Below are positions 34,311 through 44,176 of a DNA stretch of 64,000 nucleotides, one piece after another (within the stretch, counting starts at the first letter, position 1; every line of letters begins with the position of its first letter). Origin of the DNA: Bathynomus jamesi (taxonomy: Eukaryota; Arthropoda; Malacostraca; Isopoda; Cirolanidae). The stretch lies in assembly GCA_023014485.1 (NCBI GenBank), contig JAJOZX010001074.1, positions 279,001 to 343,000 on the forward strand, written 5' to 3'. The notes below the pieces were generated by a model. It was given only the letters and a program-made list of their open reading frames with translations, had not been told where the DNA came from and ran no database searches. Position numbers and translations under genes: made by a program.

Positions 34311-34315
<5 letters not shown>

Positions 34316-34373
<58 letters not shown>

Positions 34374-34396
34374 TACTATATATATATATATATATA
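34316..34396. repeat. (TA)n microsatellite
   Basis: Two (TA)n runs split by a GGTAC interruption, directly after the LINE-D 3' end. Confidence 0.95.
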
Positions 34397-34535
34397 TGAA
34401 TAAAACTACGAAGGAAAGGAAACACAGAATGGTGCTCAAGCACTTTCGTCTATTGACATCCTCAGGAACACTCATTAGACGAAAGCGTTTGAGCACCATT
34501 CTGTGTTTCCTTTCCTTCGTGGTTTTATTCATCAA
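34397..34535. repeat. Inverted repeat with hammerhead-like core, possibly Penelope-related
   Basis: A near-perfect hairpin: GAATAAAACTACGAAGGAAA and ACACAGAATGGTGCTCAAGC on the left are repeated inverted on the right. On the minus strand, near 34437-34466, CTGAGGA is followed by a 3-bp stem (GTC/GAC), GAAA and a GTGCTTGAGCAC hairpin. This resembles a hammerhead ribozyme core, although the base after stem III is not canonical. Penelope-like elements carry such ribozymes, so this may be two inverted element ends. The assignment is an inference. Confidence 0.45.
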
Positions 34536-34577
34536 ATATTTTTCACGTGTTACGTTCGGGAAATAATTTTCATATAT

Positions 34578-34622
34578 GTGTGGTGTGTGTGTGTGGTGTG
34601 TGTGTGTGTGTGTGTGTGTGTG
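34578..34622. repeat. (GT)n microsatellite
   Basis: About 44 bases of (GT)n with two GGTG interruptions. Confidence 0.95.
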
Positions 34623-36329
34623 TTGGAGTTTTTAGGAAATTACTAGTGGGTACAAATAAGAATACATTAAGTAGCATTGTTTAAAATTGCCTTGGCTAAA
34701 ACATGCAGAAACGTGTCGTAAAAGTGGCGGTGATGTGACGCAGTGTAGGAAATGAGTGTTCGTATATGAGGGAAGCAAACAAGTGTTGCCGTTAAGAAGC
34801 GACTGTACGATGTTCACAATAAAAACGCGAGACCGCGAATGGCGTTAAAAGAAACTAAAATTCGCGTAAATAATTTAATTCACGAGGCAAAAAGGCGACG
34901 TTGCTTCGTCTACCGTTTAGTTGGTTGGTAAATTATTCGCGTTAATCCCGAAACTTTATCGCTGCGGACTTCTCAATATGGCGTCTCGTTCCGCCTTCTT
35001 TCCTTTCCTCTTCCAACCGTAATTTTAAAGTGGTACGGAAAGTAGTTAGTAGTTCGGATCTTCATGAAAGTTTCTGGGACAAAAATGGTACGGCGTTTCA
35101 TTTGGTACGAACGAAGGATACGCCCGTTTCTGAAACCTGGGTCATATGATGTTTCGTCAAAGAATAGAAATGAGGATCGAATTCCGAACTGATGCGCATT
35201 TAGTGTTGCGGACAGGGCCCTAGGGAGGGAGGGGGGCGGCTAAAATTATATAAACTTATATAAAGAAAGAGAACTTTCGAATGAAATCTTGTTAACTTTC
35301 TCTTGGAAAAGTATTTGGCAGACTTGTTTTCGTGTGAAAGCCAATTAAAGAAGGTCACCTAAGGAATGCTTTCCCAAATGAAGGCATTAAACAGTAACAG
35401 AAGGACAATTTACCGAAGTAGAAACTGTAAAGGGAAGATCTCTTTCCTTCTACGTGTTTAATGGAAAACCACCATCAGATTATAGCCCTTTTCTTACGGG
35501 TTTACTGCACCCATTTTCTTGAATTATCTGATTAAGTTTATTGAAGTTAAACCACTTGTCTATCTCTCATTTTGTCTGTATGTATATATATATATATATA
35601 TATATATAATGTGGTCGATTAAGTAGTCTGAGGGAAGAAGGCAGGGCCTATAAATGAGAGGTCCTTAGTTTCGAAAGTAATGATGGCTTTCTCTTCCATT
35701 TGGCACCGTCTATTTAATATTCGGATGCAAAGCCGAGTTTTATTCGCCGAAGATTTGATGGTTGTTTAATGATAATGAGATTCTACTGCATGGAAACGGA
35801 TTCAAATGGAATCATCTTCGGTCGTTGACCGCCTAAAAGGCCGATTTCGAACCACATTCAGCTCCGGCGAACAATCTGTCGTAGGATGGGCGCCGCCGCT
35901 ATACCGCTTCGAGCGGATTGAGTGCACGCACGCACGCGATCTTGTATCATGTACGCCGTGCAGTGTTCCGAAGCAGTAAAGCGGTTCTTTGAATTTGGCT
36001 TCACGTATCGCAGCGAGAGAAGTTAGAATGTCGCTCGTTGTTACCTTACGGGATTACCGCATTCGAGTGTCAAACAGAGTCGGATTTGATGTTTTAATAC
36101 GCTTTAAATAGCTTTATATTTAGAAAAAAAAGAGTTGAAATGTCTTTACTCGTAATCGGCTTCGGTTTTACGAGTACGAAATATCATTACGGACGCGAGA
36201 ACTTTCAGTGTGGTATTGACGTTGATTTTTATTATTAGGTCGCATCGGCTCTTTTCCACTTTTGAAATAGGAAGCACCAAAATGCGTTAATTAATTCACT
36301 CTTCACTTTCGGTTACTTCTCCGCGGAAG
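34623..36329. other. No gene recognised; relatively TE-poor
   Basis: More even base composition than the rest of the window, with one (TA)n at about 35583-35608. No long reading frame, splice-linked exon set or known repeat could be supported. Together with 36541-38787 it is the best candidate for unique host DNA here, probably intronic or intergenic. Confidence 0.45.
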
Positions 36330-36540
36330 GTCTTAAGTTGTGACCACGTCGCAGCAGCGCCGCTTCCCGCTCGTAGTCAGCGAGGTTAATCGTCGATGGG
36401 TCTATTTAGTTGTTGGATGGGTGACCGTTCTCCGCGTCCAGATAATGTAGATGGTTCGGATTCCGCGTAAAGCCGTAGATCCCCTTCGTCACGTGACCTT
36501 TGCCGTTAGGAAGGAGGTTAACTAACCACAAACATTATAG
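36330..36540 (+). repeat. 5S-derived SINE
   Basis: The head matches the 3' half of 5S rRNA: CAGCGAGGTTAATCGTCGA, GGGTCTATTTAGT and TTGTTGGATGGGTGACCG, which is a nearly exact C box. The tail GGTTCGGATTCCGCGTAAAG, GTCACGTGACCTTTGCCGTT and GGAGGTTAACTAACCACAAA is shared with copies at 14797 and 57001. SINE3-type elements use the internal 5S promoter for polymerase III transcription. Confidence 0.78.
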
Positions 36541-38787
36541 TTACTCCTCCACAAAAGAAAACTTACGAGCGAGAGAAGCTCTTTTATCGCGAGTCGCTCT
36601 GTAATGATTTGTAAAAGTAAAGCTTTTATGAAAATAATAATAAATAAGTTATTCCTCCAAAAAGTGTTTAGAAAACGCGTTAATTCCTTTTATTGTAATT
36701 TAGTTTCTCCTAAAACGACATACTTTGGAATGATTCAAAATTAAAAAAAAAAACTTGCTACGAGGAAATAAACACCGACTCTCGCTTATAACGAATGTTA
36801 ATATTATCTGTCACGCGAAGAGTGCGACTTGACCGAATTCTTTTCAATCTGGAGACGGTTTTATAGCTGTGCCCTGACCCTCGGGACTCATTTCGTGGGT
36901 AGGAGCATTTTAATTCTTCGTTCCGAACGCCTCGCGCTTGAATCAACCGAGGAAGCAATTGGGAAAGAACGTCACGCGTGCATCGTACTGATTTTGGTCT
37001 TACTTTTACTCTTTCTCGTACGATTCACTCGAGCTAAGTCTGAGGAATGCGAAGAGAGCAGTTACGAGTCCGATATCTGTCCGTAATTTGCCTTAATTTA
37101 TCACAGTCTCCGGGTGTTGGGGGTTTTATCCGGCCTCCCTTCTCCCTTCGCGTCTCGCGTAATGATTCTTAGTGGTTGAGCGAAAGACTCGAACGGAAAA
37201 GCGAAGGAATGGGTGCGAATGCTCGTTCTTCTTTTAGCAGTGATCCTTATTAAGCTCGTAAGTTGCATGAATTGCGTTTACTTCGGAATCGGCGATCATA
37301 CACATGGTCGAAACGGGTTGTCACCATGTTATAAACTATTCTTTCCAGCACTGAAAATATTTCTATACGAAAAAATGGACATTTATACGTAAAAAAAAGT
37401 GTTATTTGTACAAAACGTTACTTTATACGATGAAGTGAAGTGAAAGACTTTAAGTTCTGTCTTTCCGGACTGATTTTAATGGATGTGCGCCATTTGTTGC
37501 GGTTGGAATCACTATTCCTCCAATGAATCCACTTGGTTCGAACTACAAATGGACGTTCAATGTTGATTTTAGCTTTACAGCGCAATCTTTAATTCTAAGA
37601 ACGTGACATAGACTTCGTAACAACAATCGATCTTTAATAGATTCATCATTTACGTTTTTAATGTAATTTTGAAGAACTTAAGCGAAGAGGCTTCATTTTA
37701 CGCGTGAATAAGGACGCGGGAGCGGATGAATGAACTTGGATATACGAGGTTCTAGCGCTGGATTACCTTCGAAAGAACATTTGAAACTTCACTTACGAGA
37801 AATTGCGGCTATTTAAAAAATGTGATTAGCGACAAAAAGGCATCAACATCGAGACTGAAAGATTTCCTCATAACCACCTAAACGTTGGAGTAAAACCGCC
37901 TTTTAAAACGTGGTTTTAGAATTTCCACAAATTCGTAATTGGGATATTCACCGCTCTTAAGGCCGATGGCCATATTTGCCTCGTAATTAGCGGTGTTCAA
38001 ATTGGCTTTTAGAATACCAAATTTCGAGCACTTACTGTATTACGCATTTAATGGACGCTGTGTTTTCTTCTTTTCGGATACGACTTATTTTAAAAGACGT
38101 TTTGGAAGGCGAAATAACCGCGTAATACTTCGAAATATCGTGGCGGTCGGTTAAAATTGAGGATACGTTGAATTTGCTCGTATTCGTTGTAGGATGGGCT
38201 GAACACCATGTTTGAGATTCCAATGAGACTTTTTGCTTATTGTTCATTTTAATTTTTTATACGATATTTCCATTCTCAAATGAAGATGAGATCGTCGCTC
38301 ATCTTTTGATGTTTCTTTCGTATTCAATGACGATCGTATTCTTCACGCGGGCGTAAAAGTCTTATTGGAGTGGCTTTGAGGTGATGTTAAAATATAATTG
38401 TTAGTATTCAGTGAAATTAAAAGAGGATACTGATATTTTTTGCGAGCCGAATGAAGGGTGAGGCGAGCTAGGCCTCTCTGTTAAGTTGTAGGTTGTCGTT
38501 CTCGTAAAACTTTTACGATAGTTTATTAAATATATCGTGTACCATTCTAATTTTCCCATTTTTTGACAAAAATTATGAATAAGTAACTGGTGTATAACTT
38601 ATCTTAAAAATAGAAAGGCGACGCATTTTTTTTTCTTTAACTGAAATCATCTTTAGCTCAAATTTTTATATTTATTTTTCCCCACCATCTTTTGTGGTCA
38701 AGAGTATAACGTTTATGAATTAAAAAAACAACATACGATTCCAATTTTTACAATTAACGCAAATTTTGAATGTTTGTGTGTGCGTGT
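36541..38787. other. No gene recognised; relatively TE-poor
   Basis: I see no TE ends, microsatellites longer than about 15 bases or protein domains. The 85-codon frame at 36829-37086 has a hydrophobic run (VLILVLLLLFLVRF), but nothing supports it as a gene. The frame at 38032-38247 (minus) is likewise unsupported. Confidence 0.45.
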
Positions 38788-39655
38788 GAGAGAGAAAGTG
38801 AGTTACAAGGAGTTACAAGGAAAAGAAGTACCTCAAAAGGCCTTGCGGCCCATACCGAGGAGGTACCAATGGCAACGGGTGCCACGGAAAATTTTCTACA
38901 CACACAAATAGTGTGCAAGATTTGGTCTAACCTTTTCTTGAAATGATCCACAGAGGAATTGTTTACAACTTCTGAAGGTAAACTGTTCCACGTGTCACAG
39001 ATCTTATACGTAAAGTAATTCCCACACACACTAGTCCTAAACCGTTTCAAATCCAACTTCCAACCATTGTTGCGAGTTGGGTTATCATTTAAACTAAACA
39101 TGCTTCTAAAATCGACATCGTTGAACCCGCGTAAGAGCTTGAAAACCTCAATGAGTTGACCGCGCAGCCTCCGAGTTTCCAGCGAAAACAAGTCCAGGGC
39201 GCGTAAGCGTCGATTGTAGCCCATATGCCTAACGGAAGGGATTAACTTTGTAGCCCTCGCCTGCACTCGCTCCAGCCTATCAATATCTTTCGTGAGGGTG
39301 GGCGACCAGAACTGCACAGGGAATTGTAGAGAGAGAGAGCATAATCTCCTTGTTCCGAAACTGAAATTGCCTCCTGATATAACCCAACAGCTTCTGGGCT
39401 TTCTTTTCCACCTCTACGCACTGTTTGGTAAACTTAAGGTCGCTGCTAATTAGCACATCCAAGTCCTTTTCAAAATCAGTCGCCTCGATATTACTCCCCA
39501 ACATCGAGTAGTCCGACTTGGGATTGGCGTAGCCAATGTGCATCACCTTGCATTTACCCAAGTTAAACGGCATTTGCCATTTCTCGGACCACTCTCCTAT
39601 CCTACCTAGGTCCGCACGCAGTTGCTCGATCGCTTGCAATTTTTTCACCTGCGTA
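38788..39655 (-). mobile_element. LINE-B1, 5'-truncated esterase-type LINE
   Basis: Only the end of the reverse transcriptase and the 3' end remain. On the plus strand the 3' terminus reads GAGTTACAAGGAGTTACAAG, i.e. tandem CTTGTAACTC on the element strand, next to a GAGAGAG tract. The 5' truncation is near 39655. It is closely related to LINE-B2, B3 and B4. Confidence 0.85.
38930..39655 (-). pseudogene. LINE-B1 reverse transcriptase C-terminus
   Basis: Encodes EQLRADLGRIGEWSEKWQMP and FNLGKCKVMHIGYANPKSDY, followed after a frameshift near 39300 by RLERVQARATKLIPSVRHMG and KICDTWNSLPSEVVNNSSVD. These are the thumb and C-terminal region of a CR1-like reverse transcriptase. The FADD catalytic segment is lost by the 5' truncation. 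Confidence 0.8.
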
Positions 39656-39659
39656 TGCT

Positions 39660-39748
39660 GTACAAAAGCTGAATATCTGCATCCGCAAATATCAGTTTTT
39701 GACATCGGCGTCCGCGGATGTTAATTTTTTTCCATCCGTATCATCCCT
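39660..39748. mobile_element. Solo end of a hAT-like element
   Basis: On the minus strand it begins TAGGGATGATACGGATGG and continues with CATCCGCGGACGCCGATG. This has the form of a hAT terminus (TAGNGATG). No opposite end was found, so it is a one-ended remnant between LINE-B1 and a (TA)n array. Confidence 0.4.
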
Positions 39749-39918
39749 AATATATATATATATATATATATTATGTGTGACTATATGAGGCTATGTGAGG
39801 TGGAGAGTACAAGAAACCAACTCGCTAGTTCACCAGGCCAACTCGAGAGGAGGGGGCAACAAGCTTGACCTTCGTGAAATGAGGAATCATCGCATTTAAC
39901 ACTTGAAAGGTGTATATA

Positions 39919-40000
<82 letters not shown>
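39749..40000. repeat. (TA)n arrays
   Basis: A short (TA)n at 39751-39770, then about 130 bases of unassigned sequence, then long (TA)n with one CATA interruption at about 39911-40000, abutting the DD41D element. Confidence 0.9.
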
Positions 40001-40006
<6 letters not shown>

Positions 40007-41330
40007 GTCCATAAATGATTACCCTGATTAAAGCATGCTATAACTTTTAAATAAACACTTGTATTCAAACACAGTTTTAATCATAAGTAGATAAACATAC
40101 AAAGTTTTGATACATAGTTAATGAACTTAATAAGCTTCCACATGTGCACCCCTAATGGCACGTAAAATGTGTAAACGGTATTCACACTCACGCCACACAT
40201 TTTCCAACATTTGTAGGTTAACTGTTGCAATTGCGTCCGTAATGCGTTCTCGCAATGTCCTGATATATGGAACAACTGTTGCATAAACCAAATCTTTAAC
40301 ATGACCCTAGAGAAAGAAATCCAGCGGGGTAATGTCTGGTGATCTTGGGGGCCATGGGATTGGCCCGTCCCTGCCAATCCATCGATTTGGAAATGTAGCG
40401 TAGAGTTTCACGAACAACATGCGCCCAGTGAGGGGATGCCCCATCTTGTTGGAAGATGACAGTTGGCTGCCTGTCCTGCAGCTGGGGGATGGCGTAATTG
40501 GTGAGCATATCCAGGTACACAGTTGCGGAAACAGTGTTCTCAGCGAAGAAGAAAGGACCAATTATCTGGTCATGCATTAGTCCACACCAGACATTGATCT
40601 TCGGACTGCCCCGAATATGCTCCCATACGGCACGTGGGTTTTCCGATCCCCAAATACGCACATTGTGTCTGTTGACTTTACCACTAAGATGAAACGTAGC
40701 CTCGTCTGAAAAGCAGACACGTAACAAGAAGTCATTATCCTCGTCAATGCTGTTCAAAATGTCAATAGCGAATTGTTCACGTTTTGGACGGTCATCAGGC
40801 TTCAGTTCTTCAACAATTTGTACCTTGTAGGCGTGTAACTTCAAACGTTTGTGTAACACCTTGTGCACCGTAGACTTCGGTATCTTTAGTTGGCATGAAG
40901 CTTGTCTCACCGATTTCCTTGGTGACCGTGTGAAAGCAGTTTGAATGTTTTCCACCGTCCCATCGGAAACTGATGGTCTACCACTGCTCTTTCCCTTTTC
41001 CACGTTTCCAGTTTCCAAGAATTTTTTCATCCACGACTTAACTTCACATCAGGTGCATTCTTTCCATACTTTGTTCTGAACCTTCGCTAAACACTGACAG
41101 GAGATTTTGTTTCTGCAAGCCACACAACACATTGTGCCTTCTCTATCACAGACGCCATCTTAACTGAACAGCTACTAAAGCGCTCCTAGCGGCGAATGCG
41201 GTAGACGAAACACACCAGCACAGAAACTCTATGCGTGTACGAGATCACCTGTAAAAAGAAAACGGATGTAAGCTTCGTCATTAAAACATGAGAGCATACT
41301 GTTTTCAGGGTAACATTTATGGACACCCTG
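40001..41330 (-). mobile_element. DD41D mariner-type element 2
   Basis: Ends AGGGTGTCCATAAATG and inverted CATTTATGGACACCCT, with (TA)n on both sides. About 1.33 kb with one minus-strand gene. Inverted repeats are about 25 bp. Confidence 0.85.
40127..41158 (-). pseudogene. DD41D transposase, element 2
   Basis: The start is the ATG at 41158 (MASVIEKAQCVVWLAETKSP). A stop and a frameshift occur before MKKFLETGNVEKGK at 41030. The helix-turn-helix region includes RQASCQLKIPKSTVHKVLH. Catalytic motifs: SDEATFHLSGKVNRHNVRIW (first Asp), IFQQDGASPHW (second Asp) and, after a frameshift near 40400, PPRSPDITPLDFFL (third Asp). Read across that frameshift, the spacing fits 41 residues. The end reads RAIRGAHVEAY. 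Three breaks show it is inactive, although the rest is well preserved. Confidence 0.84.
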
Positions 41331-41332
41331 TG

Positions 41333-41390
<58 letters not shown>
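41331..41390. repeat. (TA)n then poly-T
   Basis: (TA)n at 41333-41356 is followed by about 33 T residues (41357-41389). A poly-T may mark the reverse end of a retroposed sequence. Confidence 0.9.
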
Positions 41391-41642
41391 TTCGGGAAGA
41401 ACCGATTCGCCTCTATTTAAAGGGCATATCTCAGCGGAAAAACAAAGAAAAAGTGAGAGGAAAGACAGAGGAAAAAGAAAGGGTGGAGGGGACAGTCGAA
41501 GTGGAAAAGACCAAGGATGACAAGGACTGCAGGTCGAGCCCCACCATCCTTGGGTGCTAGGGCCGGGAGGGCGCACATGAAACCTCCAGGAACAAGCACG
41601 TACAAACGAGCACAAAGAGCACGAGCTTAGAACCCCCTTGCG

Positions 41643-41710
<68 letters not shown>

Positions 41711-41909
41711 CTGAGGAGAAGGTGGGAAAGGTGACTGTGAAAGCTGCTGTTGTTGTTTATTGGCCTCAAGTTTAGCGTTAAAAATTATTTTGAAGAGAGT
41801 ACAAACAAGAATAAAGTTTTATGGGAACTTTTAGCTCGAGTTTGGAACATCTTTTAAGGAGAGAATAAGTAAAAGGAATTTTAATTTTGTTCATGTGTAT
41901 ATACAGCCG

Positions 41910-41963
<54 letters not shown>
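41391..41963. other. Unassigned; (TA)n and (CA)n arrays
   Basis: 41391-41640 is purine-rich (GAAAAAGAAAGG) and follows a poly-T tract, so it could be a retroposed fragment, but I do not recognise it. (TA)n lies at 41647-41710 and (CA)n at 41914-41958. Confidence 0.5.
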
Positions 41964-43346
41964 GGGGCACTCAACATATTTTGCCCCACCCTTTTTCTTA
42001 GCTAAATAATAGGCCATGAGGCTGAAATATCTTTTGAGCCCTAAGTTTGAACTTTCTGCGCTTCACATAACCGGATTTTTCCAGTTTGAACCTCCTCCTC
42101 CTTGTATAAAACGGCTTTTAAACGCCCTTGTATAAAACCAATGGTTAACGCAGTTTCGAAAATGGCGTCTGACAGTGATGTGCGTCATAAACAGAGAGCT
42201 GTTATCGAGTTCTTAACCGCAGAGAAGGGAACAGTTGGAAATATTCACAAATGTCTACAAAACGTTTACGGAGATGCTGTTGTTGATCGAAGCACAGTTG
42301 GACGCTGGTTTAACGTGCGAGATCATCGGAGAGAGGGAGAGCCAGCCTCGAAGATTAGCCACGCAGCATCGGCTGTGGTCGCCCGGCATCGGCTGTGACA
42401 TCTCTCACTGCGCAACGTGCTAACGGCATCATTCGATCAAATCGTCGCGTCACATACAAGGAGCTATCACTGGAGCTAGGAATTAGTGAAGGAAGTGTGA
42501 ATACGATAATTCAGCAACTGGGATACTCGAAAGTGTGTTCACGGTTTGTTCCTCGTGAACTGACAAGATCACAATGCCCAAAGAAAAGAAATTGCTTCCT
42601 AGTCGTTGGTTCGATACGGGACAGAAAGGGATGACTTCCTTTCACGAATTGTGACTGGGGATGAGACCTGGGTACACCACTTTGAACCTGAAACAAAACA
42701 CCAATCCATGGAGTGGCATCACGCAGACTCCCGACGCAAGAAAAAGTTCAAAATGGCTACGTCTGCAGGAAAGGTTATGGCCACCATCTTCTGGGATATG
42801 AAAGGGGTGATTCTGGTGGACATTATGAAGAAAGGACAAACAAACAATCAACTCAGAGGCATATATTGCTACCCTACAGAGACTTCAGAGACCTATAAAG
42901 CGAGTTCGACCGGAGAGAAAACTGGAAGACGTCCTTCTTTTGCGCGATGACGGAAGACCACGCAACAGTTTGCAAACAAGAGAGCCCATCACAAAAATGC
43001 GCTTGACCGCGTTACCCAATCCTCCATACTGCCCGGACCTGGCACCTTCAGACTTCCATTTGTTTGGGCCAATGAAGGATGCTATTCGTGGAAGAAAGTT
43101 TGAGTGACGATGAGGTTGTTGAGGTTAAAAGGTGGCTCCAGCGGAACCCAGCGGACTTTTACCAGCAAAGAATAAATGCCCTTGTTTCGAGGTAGAGGAA
43201 AGCCGTAAAAAAGGATGGAGACTATGTGGAAAAATAAAAACTTGTAAAAAAGGTATGTAACTACTTGTGTACAAAATTTCTGGAACTTACAAGGAAACTT
43301 GGAAAGAAAAAAAAAAAAGGTGGGGCAAAAAATATTGAGTGGCCCT
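41964..43346 (+). mobile_element. Mariner-like element (DD34D type)
   Basis: The left end GGGGCACTCAACATATTTTG and the inverted right end GGGCCACTCAATATTTTTTG are TIRs of about 30 bp. TA precedes the left end; the right duplication is blurred. About 1.38 kb, with a decayed transposase on the plus strand. Confidence 0.83.
42162..43237 (+). pseudogene. Mariner transposase, broken
   Basis: Starts at MASDSDVRHKQRAVIEFLTA and has the paired helix-turn-helix (STVGRWF, then YKELSLELGISEGSVNTII). Catalytic motifs: VTGDETWVHHFEPETKHQSM (first Asp), a second Asp in RDDGRPRN near 42950, and YCPDLAPSDFHLFGPMKDAI (third Asp) near 43025-43090. Frameshifts near 42395, 42610, 42850 and 43100 disrupt it. SPD/APSD and the ETWVHH motif are mariner hallmarks. 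Confidence 0.84.
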
Positions 43347-43351
43347 CGTGT

Positions 43352-43354
<3 letters not shown>

Positions 43355-43398
<44 letters not shown>
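43355..43398. repeat. (TA)n microsatellite
   Basis: About 42 bases of (TA)n immediately after the mariner element. Confidence 0.95.
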
Positions 43399-43400
<2 letters not shown>

Positions 43401-43429
43401 AATAGAGAAAGTGTTCTTCAAACGATATT

Positions 43430-43719
43430 TAAGGATAAAAAAAAAAGCTGATCAACCCCCACGTCAGCATTATGAAGATTAAATGTCAAACGTTTCGGAA
43501 GTCAAACTCCCATCATCAGTAGCTGAAAACAATACAATAAAGTAAAATAAAATAAAACTAGAAAAGCTGGTCAGTGGTCACAGTGGTACATGATTAAATT
43601 AATTTTAAAACTTTTTAGCCTACAATAATAAAAGTAAAATTATAATGACAGTCAAACCACAATATCAGATTCAATTAAGTTTGACATTTAGACAAAATTA
43701 AAATACAAAACTAAATCAC

Positions 43720-43720
<1 letters not shown>
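43430..43720 (-). repeat. Possible Penelope-like element terminus with hammerhead-like core
   Basis: On the minus strand near 43481-43518 the sequence reads CTGATGA, then a 5-bp stem (GGGAG/CTTCC around TTTGA), then GAAAC. This is the conserved hammerhead core. AT-rich, non-coding sequence surrounds it. Penelope-like elements carry hammerhead motifs in their terminal repeats, which suggests the assignment, but no reverse transcriptase is present and flanking stem I is not evident. Confidence 0.4.

Positions 43721-43721
<1 letters not shown>

Positions 43722-43776
<55 letters not shown>
43722..43776. repeat. (TA)n microsatellite
   Basis: About 52 bases of (TA)n adjoining the 3' end of LINE-C1. 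On the LINE strand it follows AATAAAGG and may be its tail. Confidence 0.95.
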
Positions 43777-43781
<5 letters not shown>

Positions 43782-43810
43782 ATTATGTTGTTTCGTGTGT
43801 TGGTCTCTCT

Positions 43811-44176
43811 TCACACGGAGGTCAAGCTGGTGGCCCCGCCTCTAGGTCTGGCCTGGTGGAGGAGCGAGTTACTTTCTTGCGCTCTCCACCGTACATAGCC
43901 AGGCACGCCCGGCTCATCTGGTACTGTCCTGAGCCAGGCATCCAGTCTTTTCTTGAAGACTTCAACTTTGACCCCCGTTACGTTTCTGAGGTCCTTAGGA
44001 AGCTGGTTGAAAAGTCTTGGCCCCCTGACAACCAAGCTATTTTCCTTCAGGGTTGAGGAGGTCCCTTGTCGTGCTTTTAATTTGGGAACACTACACATTC
44101 TGCCTTTCCTATTTTCCAGTGTTGTTTGAATGGTAATTGGGTTTAGTTTTAGGTTTGGTACCAGTTTTTCGATCAT
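43811..44176 (-). pseudogene. LINE-C1 ORF2 C-terminal part, frameshifted
   Basis: Continues ORF2 in another frame: IEKLVPNLKLNPITIQTT, GPRLFNQLPKDLRNVTG and FKKRLDAWLRTVPDEPG. The RLFN-LP-LR and FKKRLD motifs are the usual end of CR1/Jockey-type polyproteins. One single-base change near 44195 separates it from the long frame, so the element is probably inactive but young. Confidence 0.83.

Larger units (their letters stand above)
23454..34315 (+). mobile_element. LINE-D fragment split by hAT-A
   Basis: Plus-strand non-LTR reverse transcriptase fragment in two parts, 23454-24184 and 33991-34315. hAT-A (24185-33990) lies between them and duplicates CTATAAGG exactly. The LINE is 5'-truncated within the reverse transcriptase. 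Its 3' end shows GCCAATAAACATTTTC, a polyadenylation-like signal, and then a (TA)n tract. It differs clearly from LINE-A, B and C. Confidence 0.82.

Noticed and set aside
36829..37086. 85-codon frame with a hydrophobic segment, possibly a small membrane protein
   Set aside because: No homologous family recognised, no supporting signals, and an overlapping minus-strand frame of similar quality.
39781..40068. Frames with long IYIYIY runs (also at 9932, 19640, 22790, 34305, 41557, 47347)
   Set aside because: They read through (TA)n microsatellites and have no domain outside them.
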